Shown one piece after another: positions 17,326 to 25,530 of a stretch of 28,915 nt of DNA. The notes beneath the pieces were generated by a model that saw only the letters and a list, made by a program, of their open reading frames with translations, was not told the DNA's origin and did not search any database. The position numbers were made by a program, and so were the translations under genes. The DNA comes from a virus. The stretch is taken from positions 1-28,915 of IMG/VR virus record IMGVR_UViG_3300006916_000264; one strand, given 5' to 3'. How positions within the stretch are numbered: the first letter of the stretch is position 1; the number at the start of each line of letters is the position of its first letter.

Positions 17326-17344
17326 TTTTGTCTCCTCTAGTACT

Positions 17345-18445
17345 TTATTTTAAGCCTGCCAACTTGCGAAGCTCAACAATATTACTTGTATCAGCCTCTA
17401 CAGGTTGTGGTGTTTTTACTTCTTTGTTTCCAGTTTTTGCTACACGACTTTCAGCTACCATCTTCTTTTCAGTTTTTGGTGCTTTGCCGTCTAGTACAAC
17501 TGGAAGATAACGATCATATGCAGCTTGTAGCTTGCTTGTTTGAACGCTTTCTAGAAGGTCACGCATTACTGCGCCTTTTTCTTTATTGAGTGGCTTCATG
17601 AGATTTGCCATAATTTCTTTGCGCAGGGCAGATTCGTTAATAGCTTCAATTTCATGCTCTTTGCTCTCAATAATGTGTGATTTCTCAGCGATTGCAACTT
17701 TTGCTTCTGTTAGTGCTTGCTCTTTTTCTTCAATTGAACGTTTTAAATCTTTAATTTCTTGATTTTCATTGAGATAACTTACACTAAATTCACTTGCAAA
17801 TGCTTCGAAAATTTTACGACCAAAGTTATTTGCTTTGGCTGCTTCGATATCTTCACGTAGTTGAGTGATCTCAGCATTTAGATTATCAGTAACTGCTTCT
17901 TTGACAAGTTTGCTGCTATTGTCAATAAACTTTGATTTAATCTCATCAAACTTGCTACGTGCTTCTTTTACAAGACGAACCTTGGTTTCAACAACATCTT
18001 GGCGATCTTCTTGGAACTCAATGATCTCTTTGGCAAGTGCTTCTGTAATAAAGGCTTCTATCTTTGCTACATGTTCTGCTTGCTCTGCACGATCTGCTTG
18101 AAATTCTTGAATTTCTTCAGCAAGTTGATTTACTAGAAACTTATCAAAACTTCCGGAAGTTTCCTGCATACGTGCTACAAACTTAGCACGGTCTTCTGCA
18201 AGACGCTTCTTTTCTTCCTGAATAAGTTCTAGTTCACTTGTTAGATTTTCAGTTACCATACGATCCAAGGCTTCAACCATTACACTCTTATCGTGCTCAT
18301 AGCGTTGAGCAAATTCCTCACGGAGCTCTACTCTGACCTGTTCTTTAGTTTCTGTTAACTTTGATTCCCAGGCTTCTTCTATTTGAGTGCGGGTCTCTTC
18401 GTTGATCAGGTCGCTATCCAATAATGGTTTGATAGCATCTAGCAT
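17345..18445 (-). CDS. 22: Prohead core scaffolding protein gp22
   Basis: A 366-residue, highly charged, largely helical protein lying between the prohead protease and the capsid gene, the T4 position of the main scaffolding protein. Nearly the whole chain (about 5-300) has a Glu/Lys/Arg/Gln/Leu-rich coiled-coil pattern (RVELREEFAQRYEHDKSVMV, ELIQEEKKRLAEDRAKFVAR, NQEIKDLKRSIEEKEQALTE). The C-terminal third (MKPLNKEKGAVMRDLLESVQ ... RYLPVVLDGK) is conserved-looking. It ends NIVELRKLAGLK. Many LxE/IxE tripeptides fit its degradation by gp21 during maturation (family knowledge). It is longer than T4 gp22 (269 residues). AGGAG lies before the ATG, and 19 nt separate it from gp23. Confidence 0.93.
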   Translation of the reverse strand: MLDAIKPLLDSDLINEETRTQIEEAWESKLTETKEQVRVELREEFAQRYEHDKSVMVEALDRMVTENLTSELELIQEEKKRLAEDRAKFVARMQETSGSFDKFLVNQLAEEIQEFQADRAEQAEHVAKIEAFITEALAKEIIEFQEDRQDVVETKVRLVKEARSKFDEIKSKFIDNSSKLVKEAVTDNLNAEITQLREDIEAAKANNFGRKIFEAFASEFSVSYLNENQEIKDLKRSIEEKEQALTEAKVAIAEKSHIIESKEHEIEAINESALRKEIMANLMKPLNKEKGAVMRDLLESVQTSKLQAAYDRYLPVVLDGKAPKTEKKMVAESRVAKTGNKEVKTPQPVEADTSNIVELRKLAGLK

Positions 18446-18454
18446 CTTTGTCTC

Positions 18455-19078
18455 CTAGATCTTTAGGTCCTTGATAAGACGAACTACTTCGTCTTTCAAG
18501 TATTTTTGTACTTTAGCATTGCCATTTGCTTCTCTGGCAATCTCAAGGACATTGTGCCCATGGTGCATATTAAGTAAGCCTTCGTATATGGCTTTAGGAT
18601 ATGCATTTGGAGCACTGGGTTGTGCCACAACGTCAACTGTGACAATCTCGAAGTCGGAAACATCACCAGTAGATTCTGCAACGTTGCCGCTGCCTCTACT
18701 ACTAACGCCCAACTTTACCCCACTTTCTAACATGGTCTTAACTAACTGACCCATTGGAGTGGGTAAAACTTTTAATTTTCCATAGCCGTTTGGGCCGTCC
18801 ATCCACATTTCAGTAATCATGTGGCTAACACGATCTAAATTAATCTTTAAGTCGTCTGGATGATCAACTTCACCAAGAACACTGTTTCCTGATGTAATTT
18901 GATCGTTGAGCTGCTTAACGGCATTGGAAATTTCAGTGACAGGGTAAACACGCTGGTTGGCGTTCTTTACCCCGCCCTGAATACAAATGCCTTTCATATA
19001 GAGATCCTTGCCCTCGTTAGCAGTTTCTGTAACCATACGAGCTTGATCGAAGGTAAGGTGTTCTCTTAGGTAGTTCAT
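18455..19078 (-). CDS. 21: Prohead maturation protease gp21
   Basis: The 207-residue serine protease cleaves capsid and core proteins inside the prohead. It has the herpesvirus-assemblin-like prohead protease pattern: GICIQGGVKNANQRVYPVTE near 30-50, GEVDHPDDLKINL with the likely catalytic His73, GVKLGVSSRGSGN with the likely catalytic Ser at 126 or 127, and FEIVTVDVVAQPSAPNAYPK around Asp149. The C-terminal helix (NAKVQKYLKDEVVRLIKDLK) may be removed on activation. Length agrees with T4 gp21 (212 residues). It lies between the acidic core protein and gp22, as in T4, with AAGGTAGG before the ATG. Confidence 0.96.
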   Translation of the reverse strand: MNYLREHLTFDQARMVTETANEGKDLYMKGICIQGGVKNANQRVYPVTEISNAVKQLNDQITSGNSVLGEVDHPDDLKINLDRVSHMITEMWMDGPNGYGKLKVLPTPMGQLVKTMLESGVKLGVSSRGSGNVAESTGDVSDFEIVTVDVVAQPSAPNAYPKAIYEGLLNMHHGHNVLEIAREANGNAKVQKYLKDEVVRLIKDLKI

Positions 19079-19092
19079 ATATTGTACCTACC

Positions 19093-19791
19093 TTATGCCT
19101 TTTTCATAGTTGCGCCTTTTGGATTGGCTGCATCTGTTTGAACTTTTGGCTTCTGTGGTGTAACTTTTTCACCGTCTCCGCCTTGATTAAGGTTTTTAGC
19201 ATTAGCGGCATTACCAATTGGGTTTTTACCAGCAACTGGACCGGATTTGCCGTCACCTTCTTCTGAATTGGAAGGAGGTGAAACTTTTTCCTTGTACTCG
19301 CGAACCATTTCATCAGCCATCTCATCTTCTGACTCGTCGTCCATGTCATCCATGTCCATGTCTGACTCATCGTCGTCCATGTCCACTTCTTCATCATCCA
19401 TGTCCATGTCCATTTCTGGTTCGTCATCGTCACCAGCCATAATTCTTTCAAATTCTGCTTTGAGTTCGTCAAGAGCGTCTTCGAGATCAACAACACGATC
19501 CTCTAGCTCTTCATCGTCGTCGTCGTGACCTTCGATAGCAAGACCTTGTTCGTCTGCTTCGATGTCGTCGATGTCGTCGATCATGTCATCAGCAGCATCG
19601 CCACCTAGCTCTGCTTCATCAAAATCATTCTCTTCAATTTCTTCTTCCGCCTCATCGACTACTTCTTCTTCGTCTAGGGCTTCATAAATTTCACGGCTCT
19701 TTTCCACTACGATTTCATGAAAAAGATCTCTTGCTTTATCACTTTCTTCACTAATGATAAGCTCAATAAGTTCATTAAATTTGTCGCTCAT
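19093..19791 (-). CDS. Acidic prohead core protein (gp67/gp68-type)
   Basis: A 232-residue protein in the T4 gp67/gp68 slot between portal and protease. The N-terminus MSDKFNELIELIISEESDKA, RDLFHEIVVEKSREIYEALD is helical and resembles the N-terminus of T4-type core proteins. Residues about 40-160 are extremely acidic, with an Asp/Met-rich tract (MDMDMDDEEVDMDDDESDMD) of low complexity at about 125-160. The last 65 residues switch to Pro/Asn/Gly/Lys-rich sequence and end in KGATMKKA. T4 core acid proteins are internal scaffold components degraded to acidic peptides during maturation (family knowledge). It is longer than T4 gp67 and gp68. A CATAAATA late promoter and an AAAGGAG ribosome site precede it. 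Confidence 0.78.
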   Translation of the reverse strand: MSDKFNELIELIISEESDKARDLFHEIVVEKSREIYEALDEEEVVDEAEEEIEENDFDEAELGGDAADDMIDDIDDIEADEQGLAIEGHDDDDEELEDRVVDLEDALDELKAEFERIMAGDDDEPEMDMDMDDEEVDMDDDESDMDMDDMDDESEDEMADEMVREYKEKVSPPSNSEEGDGKSGPVAGKNPIGNAANAKNLNQGGDGEKVTPQKPKVQTDAANPKGATMKKA

Positions 19792-19841
19792 AAATAGGGC
19801 TCCTTTATGTTAAGGCATTTAGTTTATTTAACTACACACTT

Positions 19842-19849
19842 TATTTATG
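19842..19849 (-). promoter_or_regulatory. Candidate T4-type late promoter (CATAAATA)
   Basis: The minus strand reads CATAAATA, 51 nt before the acidic core gene and inside the 95-bp gap after the 76-codon gene. It could drive the core-gp21-gp22-gp23 run. Confidence 0.65.
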
Positions 19850-19886
19850 TGTAATTAAGAGCATTTTTTGAGTCAAAAAGGAGATT

Positions 19887-20117
19887 TTACTGGGCTGGGG
19901 CGGCAGGAGCAGAAAATTGTTGCTTGATTTTTTTAATATTTTGCTGATATTCAGAAATTTTTACATCATTAAGTACACGCAAACGATTAATCTGCTCTAG
20001 AGTAAGGCGGGTTTTTCTGGTATCTGTTTTTTCAGCTTTGCTAGCATCAGAATTCTGATCATGAAGTTTATCTTCTGTTTTTGTATCAGATTCTTTAATA
20101 AAGTCTTTAACGTACAT
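19887..20117 (-). CDS. Small conserved protein at the gp67 position, 76 residues
   Basis: From the ATG complementary to 20115-20117 the product is MYVKDFIKESDTKTEDKLHD...; a TTG four codons upstream (20129) is rejected because it contains the GGAG ribosome site that lies 6 nt before the ATG. The N-terminal half is charged. Residues about 35-65 (KTRLTLEQINRLRVLNDVKI, SEYQQNIKKIKQQF) form a basic amphipathic helix, and the end is SAPAAPAQ. I recall small proteins with a RLTLxQINxLRxLND motif next to gp20 in marine T4-like phages. The T4 neighbour in this slot is gp67, which is strongly acidic; this one is not, so equivalence is uncertain. Confidence 0.7.
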   Translation of the reverse strand: MYVKDFIKESDTKTEDKLHDQNSDASKAEKTDTRKTRLTLEQINRLRVLNDVKISEYQQNIKKIKQQFSAPAAPAQ

Positions 20118-20132
20118 AACTATCTCCAAGTA

Positions 20133-20140
20133 TATTTATG
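20133..20140 (-). promoter_or_regulatory. Late-promoter-like box (CATAAATA) at the end of gp20
   Basis: The minus strand reads CATAAATA across the gp20 stop codon, 15 nt before the ATG of the 76-codon gene. A transcript starting here would have a leader of only about 10 nt. It supports the downstream ATG over the TTG start but may be weak. Confidence 0.4.
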
Positions 20141-21869
20141 TACTGGGAACTTCTGTAGGCGGTGGCGTTCCTGGAATAGGACTTTGTGGTGCTCCAGTTG
20201 GGCCACCAGGCTCACTTGCTCCAAGATCAGCTTCACCTTCAGCACCTTCACCTTCGGGTGTTTCAAGATCAGGTGGCATAAAGTTTTCTAAGTCAGTTTC
20301 TAATCCACCTGGTGTAATACCAACACTACGCATGTTTGGCATATCTGCTTCAACATCATCTAGATTCTCTTCTCTCCAGAGCTTAGTGTTTTCTGACATT
20401 TCTTCTTCACTGAGACCCAGGAAGCGTTGTAGTAAGAAACGTTTACTCAAATATGGATAACCTTCCAGGCTGGTAAATGTATTAATTCTGGTTCCATCCA
20501 TTTCAACTTCACGATACTTGCTGAAGTTTTGTGGTTCGTTAAAGCGTAGCTCAAAACTACTATTATCCAGTTCAAAACCTCGCCACTTTAGAAACATTTT
20601 AAATTCTCTGTCAAATGTTTCTGCAATTAAACGCTGAAGTCGTTTACAATACTCATTAAAACGATACTCTTGAATCAGAGCGGTACCAACTCTGCCATCA
20701 GTGTAACCAGCTGGTGATTCATCAGGTCCGGTAGGCAAGTAACTGCTGGGTATTCTTAGTCCACGATATAGTTTGTTGGTAAAGTATTTCAAATCATCAA
20801 TTTCACCAAGATTAGTTCCACCTGGTAGTGTTTCAACTTTTGACCCTCGACCTTCTGCTGTTTGTGGAAAGAAGTAATCTTCATTAATACTAAGTGGATT
20901 ATAAGTTGTATCCATGATGTTAGCGCCGCCGCCTGTTTGACTAGGAATACGACGCTGATGAATTTCATTTTTAACACGCTCAACAAAGGCCATAGCCATG
21001 TGTGCTGGCATATTACCAACATCAACATAAAATACTCTACGCTCTGGAGCTCTTTGGATACGGTAGATAATAATAGCATCTTCAAGCAGTTCTTTTTGCT
21101 TGTAAACTTTAAAAATATTTTCTAGTATACTATTACCAAAAGGCCAGTTAGCGTCCAGACCTTCTGTTAAACTACAATGTACAATGTGTTCTGCTTCTAC
21201 CGCAGTTTCATTTACACTGCGATCAAATCTTCCCTGACTACTGCTCTGGCTTGTATATATGTTACTGGGCTGTATATAACCACTTTGTTTGTGATCGCCT
21301 GATCTGTGAAAATCATCGCTGTAGTTTAACTGAGTTGCTGTAAGATTTTCAAAGTTAGGATTTATATCTTTGAGCACATACTGCTCAGGCTTTTTGCCTT
21401 CGCTCTCATTAACAATCACTTTAGTGACTTTTGTCATCTCTACCCAGAACCATTCAAAAGTTTCTGGGTCTCTGATAAACACCTGATCACCGTACTTTAG
21501 AACGTTCCGGAAAATCTTGAATGTTCGTTTGTCAAATTCGTTTAAGTTATTCCAGTTTACAAGTTGTTTTCTGATAGTTTCTATTTCACTGTCACTGGGA
21601 TCTTCGTGGAAGTGAACATCAAAAACTGTGCCATTTTCTACATTTGTTTGTGTACAGAATTCAGCAATAATATCCAGCGCAGCGTTTACTTCACTGTCGA
21701 CATCCATGTTTTCATACTGGGCATAACGAGTAATACGATTTGCATGACCAACGTAAACTTCAGGTAGATGACTAGCATAATGACTGTATTTTAGATCTGA
21801 ACTATTACCAGGCCCTGCGTTTGTCAGGGGGCTGGCATTCACAGTCTTAAAATATTTTTTCCACGACAT
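20136..21869 (-). CDS. 20: Portal vertex protein gp20
   Basis: Forms the dodecameric portal through which DNA is packaged and to which the tail joins. The 577-residue product shows the gp20 pattern: MSWKKYFKTVNASPLTNAGP, RITRYAQYENMDVDSEVNAA, LDIIAEFCTQTNVENGTVFD, KIFRNVLKYGDQVFIRDPET, FGNSILENIFKVYKQKELLE, YRIQRAPERRVFYVDVGNMP, MDTTYNPLSINEDYFFPQTA, GTNLGEIDDLKYFTNKLYRG and RIPSSYLPTGPDESPAGYTD. It is close to T4 gp20 (524 residues), with a longer Pro/Gly/Glu-rich tail ending PGTPPPTEVPST. GGAAGGAA precedes the ATG. The 118-bp gap upstream has a weak CGTAAATA box but no clear terminator for the 698-codon gene. Confidence 0.97.
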   Translation of the reverse strand: MSWKKYFKTVNASPLTNAGPGNSSDLKYSHYASHLPEVYVGHANRITRYAQYENMDVDSEVNAALDIIAEFCTQTNVENGTVFDVHFHEDPSDSEIETIRKQLVNWNNLNEFDKRTFKIFRNVLKYGDQVFIRDPETFEWFWVEMTKVTKVIVNESEGKKPEQYVLKDINPNFENLTATQLNYSDDFHRSGDHKQSGYIQPSNIYTSQSSSQGRFDRSVNETAVEAEHIVHCSLTEGLDANWPFGNSILENIFKVYKQKELLEDAIIIYRIQRAPERRVFYVDVGNMPAHMAMAFVERVKNEIHQRRIPSQTGGGANIMDTTYNPLSINEDYFFPQTAEGRGSKVETLPGGTNLGEIDDLKYFTNKLYRGLRIPSSYLPTGPDESPAGYTDGRVGTALIQEYRFNEYCKRLQRLIAETFDREFKMFLKWRGFELDNSSFELRFNEPQNFSKYREVEMDGTRINTFTSLEGYPYLSKRFLLQRFLGLSEEEMSENTKLWREENLDDVEADMPNMRSVGITPGGLETDLENFMPPDLETPEGEGAEGEADLGASEPGGPTGAPQSPIPGTPPPTEVPST

Positions 21870-21987
21870 TTTTAAATTTTCCTTCCACTGATGGTGGGAG
21901 TATCTTTATCACAAAAGATAATTTTAATGCCGTTATTGTACCATCTGTTCATAATATATTATAGCACCTTTATACTATTTACGCAAA

Positions 21988-24084
21988 TTAAGCTACGGCC
22001 CGTTCTATTTTCTTGTTACCGTCTTCTATTGTTTGGGTCATTATTTTGAGTAATTCATTATTCTCTTTTAAAGCATATAATAAATCATTATTCCCGGTAT
22101 TTTGTTCGTTTAAGTTTTTGTCTGTCCCTGCTTTTATTGATTGAGCTAAAACACGTAAATCTTGTAAAACTTCTTGGTTAGCATCACCAAAAGTATTTTT
22201 ATTTGACAGTTCAGCTTTTGCTTCTTCCAGATTTGCTACAGGTTTAATAACTTCCATGCCATGAAATTTTATTTTTCCTACTGCACCTGACATTGGTGCA
22301 TTAATAATTCCACCGCGGGCGGCACTGCCGTCTTCTTCGGATTGGTCACTACCTGGCATCTGGCTACCCGTCCCAACGCCGCCGCGGGCAGCACTGCCGG
22401 CTGGATTGGATTGGTCACTACCCAAAAAATTAGATTTAAACCAATCCGAAATAAATTTACCTGCTTTTTCAATTCTTCTAGTAGGTTGACTTTTACCGCC
22501 TATGCCTACTGCTTGAGCAAACTTCTCCACTGCTGTTTCAAAGGTACCAGTACTACTTGATAATTCAGTAGTAAAAGTTTGCAAAGCACTAGTTAAACCA
22601 GCAGTCTTGTTCGCGATGTCTCCGAGAATTTCATTTGATGCCCCACTATTTGTTAAAGCAACGGTACCTTGTTCCAAGGCCGTTTGTGCAGCTTGACCAA
22701 AGTTTCTCAGTTCATTAGTTATTTTTTGCATACCTGAGACGTCGTCACTTAATCGTGCCATGTCTTCTCTAATTTTCGCTACGCCTTCATTTCTAAACTG
22801 GCCAACTGTATCAGCAATCTTTGGCAAACTGTCTTTAATTGTGTTAATATAAGCATTACTGTGAGCAACACCAACCATTTGTGCTGCTAATTTAGCGTTT
22901 TGTTGCATCTCTGATTGGATGCGATCATCTTTTTCCATGTTTGCAAACATCTGGCTTACGCCGTCCGCACTAGCAGCACCAGCTCGCAAGTTAGTAGTTA
23001 ATCCTTGTAAATGCCCAAAAGCAGCCTGATTCTGATCTGCGAACATTAAACCTTCTTTGCTTACAACTTGACCATGTGCTATTAACTCGCGGATTACTTG
23101 GCCTGCTGCCGGCCCAAACTTTTCAGTAGCAGTAGTTATAGATTGCAATGCTATCTGCTGCTGATCTTTGTTTAGAGTCATTATTGCTGCACGGCTATCA
23201 GCATTCATCATTTCTTGTTTCTGTAACTGTCGTTGCTGATCAATGGTTGTGCCTGTCATTTGGGATAGTGTTTTAAGTTCTCTCTGATAACTGGCCATGC
23301 CTATAACTACGTCATTTGTATTCAACTGATCTATTTTAACACCTTGCCTGGCTAACATCCCAGTGTAGTCTGCCATGGCAATTGCTTGATCTGTAATACT
23401 CATACCCATTCGCATTAGATCTTTTGAAAAATTGCTTTGTCTTAATCCATTACTAAATCTTGCAAAATCCTGACTACCTCTAAGCGTAGTACCACCAAAT
23501 TTACTTAACCCTTCGCCTGCTTTGTTGGCTACCTCTGCCAGTTGACCAAAAGTTAAACCAGACTGTCCTGCTATTTCTCCAAATTTGCCTATATCATATC
23601 CAAAACTAGCACCAGATTTTTGAGCAGTATCAAAAGCATCTACCATATTAGCAATGTGACCAGTAATAGCGCCAGCTGCTACTCCTGCAACACTACCTAA
23701 TAAAGGTATACTTTTTACAGCAGAACTAAATGCACCACCAACAGCAGTTAATCTTGAACTTAACGTGTCGCCAGAAGTACTTAAAGCCCTGCCCATGCTA
23801 GCACTAGCTGCCCGCATATTTTTACTTGCTTCGTTTGACCACCTCTGAACAGCGGCGACGCTGTTTTCCATAGCACTTGCGCTCATACCAGCAGCGTTAG
23901 CTACAGTTTTTAATGCCCCTGCTGCTTTTCCAGCAGTTGCGTTGGCATTCCTCAATCCTGTTAAATTATACCCTGCGGCTTTTCCCAGCTGTGACAGATT
24001 ATTATTAATAGCTTGAAGCGTAAACTCTTCAGCAGCATTATTAAGCGTAATGGGTTGCCCACCTAAATCTCCAGTTACAGCCAT
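21988..24084 (-). CDS. Putative tail tape-measure or baseplate-hub protein, 698 residues
   Basis: A mostly helical, Ala/Gln/Asn-rich protein with the composition of a tape measure. Residues 1-125 are helical (LQAINNNLSQLGKAAGYNLT...). A hydrophobic Gly/Ala segment at about 126-147 (IPLLGSVAGVAAGAITGHIA) could be the membrane-active part that such proteins use at injection. A long helical middle (about 150-540) includes GLTFGQLAEVANKAGEGLSK and TGTTIDQQRQLQKQEMMNAD. A flexible linker near 555-600 repeats GSDQS...GSAARGG twice, and the end (NNDLLYALKENNELLKIMTQ) is a short coiled coil. It is divergent from gp26 and gp51, which act in tail hub assembly. T4 gp29 (590 residues) is the functional analogue I would test; I do not see convincing sequence identity. 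No good ribosome site is visible. Confidence 0.6.
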   Translation of the reverse strand: MAVTGDLGGQPITLNNAAEEFTLQAINNNLSQLGKAAGYNLTGLRNANATAGKAAGALKTVANAAGMSASAMENSVAAVQRWSNEASKNMRAASASMGRALSTSGDTLSSRLTAVGGAFSSAVKSIPLLGSVAGVAAGAITGHIANMVDAFDTAQKSGASFGYDIGKFGEIAGQSGLTFGQLAEVANKAGEGLSKFGGTTLRGSQDFARFSNGLRQSNFSKDLMRMGMSITDQAIAMADYTGMLARQGVKIDQLNTNDVVIGMASYQRELKTLSQMTGTTIDQQRQLQKQEMMNADSRAAIMTLNKDQQQIALQSITTATEKFGPAAGQVIRELIAHGQVVSKEGLMFADQNQAAFGHLQGLTTNLRAGAASADGVSQMFANMEKDDRIQSEMQQNAKLAAQMVGVAHSNAYINTIKDSLPKIADTVGQFRNEGVAKIREDMARLSDDVSGMQKITNELRNFGQAAQTALEQGTVALTNSGASNEILGDIANKTAGLTSALQTFTTELSSSTGTFETAVEKFAQAVGIGGKSQPTRRIEKAGKFISDWFKSNFLGSDQSNPAGSAARGGVGTGSQMPGSDQSEEDGSAARGGIINAPMSGAVGKIKFHGMEVIKPVANLEEAKAELSNKNTFGDANQEVLQDLRVLAQSIKAGTDKNLNEQNTGNNDLLYALKENNELLKIMTQTIEDGNKKIERAVA

Positions 24085-24111
24085 ATTTCTAAAAACCCTA
24101 TTATATGCGTA

Positions 24112-24119
24112 TATAAATA
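24112..24119 (+). promoter_or_regulatory. T4-type late promoter, exact TATAAATA core, for gp26-gp51
   Basis: The plus strand carries TATAAATA 44 nt before the GTG of gp26, in the 78-bp divergent gap. Confidence 0.7.
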
Positions 24120-24141
24120 CAATATACTACATTTATACTAG

Positions 24142-24149
24142 TATTTATT
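24142..24149 (-). promoter_or_regulatory. Candidate T4-type late promoter (AATAAATA) for the 698-codon gene
   Basis: The minus strand reads AATAAATA 58 nt before the start of the 698-codon gene. With the plus-strand box at 24112-24119 this makes a compact divergent late promoter pair whose transcripts would overlap. Confidence 0.5.
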
Positions 24150-24162
24150 AGGAGAAAAAGCA

Positions 24163-25044
24163 GTGAACGAACCTGTTAATCCAAATCTAGAAGCGGCAGT
24201 GGATCCCAGACAAGCATTATCTAGATATATTAGACAACCTCAAATTTATATTACACTACCCAGTGGTGGCAAGTATTGGCCAGCTGGTAGCTTGGAAATG
24301 CCTATTAACGGTGAAATTCCCGTATTAAGTATGAGCAGTTATGATGAGCTTGTTTTAAAGACACCAGACGCACTGATGAATGGGCAGAGCGTTGTAGATA
24401 TAATACAAAGTTGTATTAGGAATATCAAGGACGCATGGGCAATGCCTGTTGTAGATTTAGATTATTGTTTAATTGCTATACGTATTGCTAGCTATGGTGA
24501 AAGCATGGGATTTACCAGCACCTGCACCGGCTGTGGTGAATGGAATGAATACAACATTGACTTAAAAAATTTTTTAAACTTGCCAGTTGATATGGCACGT
24601 TATGAAAAAATTGTAGAATATGATAACAATTTAAAGATTAAAATTAAACCTAGATCTTATAGAGACGCAAACCAGGCAAATCTGGAAGTTTTTGAACAAC
24701 AAAGAATTGTTAACATAGTCCAGGACGATAGCATGGATGAGCAGACTAAACAGCAAAAGTTTAATGAAGTTTTTAAACGTTTAACTAGTTTAAGTTTAGC
24801 AAATATAATAGGCAGCGTAGAATACATTGAGATCGATGGTACAAAAGTTACACAAAAACCTATTATTGAAGAATTTATAGCAAACACTGACCTAAAAGTG
24901 TACAGAAAAATACAAGAACACCATAACATTACACAGGAAGTTATACCAGATAAGACTGTAAAAACTACTTGCCCAGAATGTAATCATAGCTATGAAATAC
25001 CATTTACATTTGATCACGCAAATTTTTTCGCATTAGCCTCTTGA
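24163..25044 (+). CDS. 26: Baseplate hub / tail assembly protein, T4 gp26-like
   Basis: A 293-residue protein that starts with GTG 8 nt after AGGAG. It fits the T4 baseplate protein family to which gp26 belongs: a conserved front segment (PQIYITLPSGGKYWPAGSLE, VLSMSSYDELVLKTPDALMN, GQSVVDIIQSCIRNIKD), a central IAIRIASYGESM helix and a Cys cluster. Cys121/Cys124 (CTGC) and Cys270/Cys273 (CPEC) could together bind zinc. The stretch about 165-220 is charged and helical. T4 gp26 has 208 residues, so this form is longer. In T4, gp26 is needed for hub assembly, and its exact particle role is uncertain. The stop TGA overlaps the TTG start of gp51. The frameshift possibility is described under findings. 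Confidence 0.8.
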   Translation: MNEPVNPNLEAAVDPRQALSRYIRQPQIYITLPSGGKYWPAGSLEMPINGEIPVLSMSSYDELVLKTPDALMNGQSVVDIIQSCIRNIKDAWAMPVVDLDYCLIAIRIASYGESMGFTSTCTGCGEWNEYNIDLKNFLNLPVDMARYEKIVEYDNNLKIKIKPRSYRDANQANLEVFEQQRIVNIVQDDSMDEQTKQQKFNEVFKRLTSLSLANIIGSVEYIEIDGTKVTQKPIIEEFIANTDLKVYRKIQEHHNITQEVIPDKTVKTTCPECNHSYEIPFTFDHANFFALAS

Positions 25045-25259
25045 GTCAGAGCAACAACGATATTATAAAAACTCTTGAAGGCATGGATCAAGAGGCTAAA
25101 GATTACAAAAAAAGATTACTTGAACTCTGCTGGTGGATGCGGGGCGGAATTAGTTATACCGAAATGCTAGAATTAGCTGTTTCGGATGTTGCTGTTCTAA
25201 GTGATATTATTAAAAGTAATTTAGAGACTACTAAAAAAACCGGTGTTAATTTTATTTAA
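25041..25259 (+). CDS. 51: Baseplate hub assembly protein, T4 gp51-like
   Basis: A 72-residue protein whose most likely start is the TTG at 25041, which overlaps the gp26 stop (TTGA). MDQEAKDYKKRLLELCWWMR, GGISYTEMLELAVSDVAVLS and DIIKSNLETTKKTGVNFI match what I recall of gp51-like proteins in marine T4-like phages (a CWxMRGG segment, then a KKTG ending). T4 gp51 is longer (249 residues) and acts catalytically in hub assembly. An ATG at 25083 is a possible internal start. No ribosome site precedes the TTG, so translation must be by coupling or by -1 frameshifting from gp26. Its stop overlaps that of the convergent 60-codon gene. Confidence 0.7.
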   Translation: MSQSNNDIIKTLEGMDQEAKDYKKRLLELCWWMRGGISYTEMLELAVSDVAVLSDIIKSNLETTKKTGVNFI

Positions 25260-25438
25260 TCTTTTTTAATGAAATCTTTGGGGTCAAGCGTAACTTTCCC
25301 ATTCATACTATGTGGGGATTCACTTTCATGGTGAAGTTCAAGTACACTTTTCCACTCAAACTTATATCCTAAATCTTGAGCAATATTGCAAAATTCGAGA
25401 AATGCACTTTCTAATTCTACTACTTCTCTTTTGTTCAT
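25256..25438 (-). CDS. Hypothetical protein, 60 residues
   Basis: Starts MNKREVVELESAFLEFCNIA and ends TLDPKDFIKKD. A GGAG ribosome site lies 8 nt before the ATG. The sequence is acidic with a mixed helix-strand pattern and no motif I recognise. It is convergent with gp51, and the two stop codons overlap within TTAA. It lies downstream of the non-coding segment at 25439-25903. Confidence 0.65.
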   Translation of the reverse strand: MNKREVVELESAFLEFCNIAQDLGYKFEWKSVLELHHESESPHSMNGKVTLDPKDFIKKD

Positions 25439-25530
25439 AATTATATCTCCATTACCCTTAAGAGTAAGAGTATTTAATATCTGATATCACAGTTATTATA
25501 AGTTATTTTTATTATTTCTGTCAACCAGAC

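Noticed and set aside
19789-19796. CATAAATA on the plus strand at the start of the acidic core gene
   Set aside because: No plus-strand gene follows; the match overlaps the start codon region of a minus-strand gene and is probably chance.
20118-20129. TTG start for the 76-residue protein
   Set aside because: The TTG overlaps the GGAG ribosome site that serves the ATG at 20117.
21872-21952. A 26-codon minus-strand frame (MNRWYNNG...) in the gap before gp20
   Set aside because: No ribosome site, very short, and not supported by any motif.
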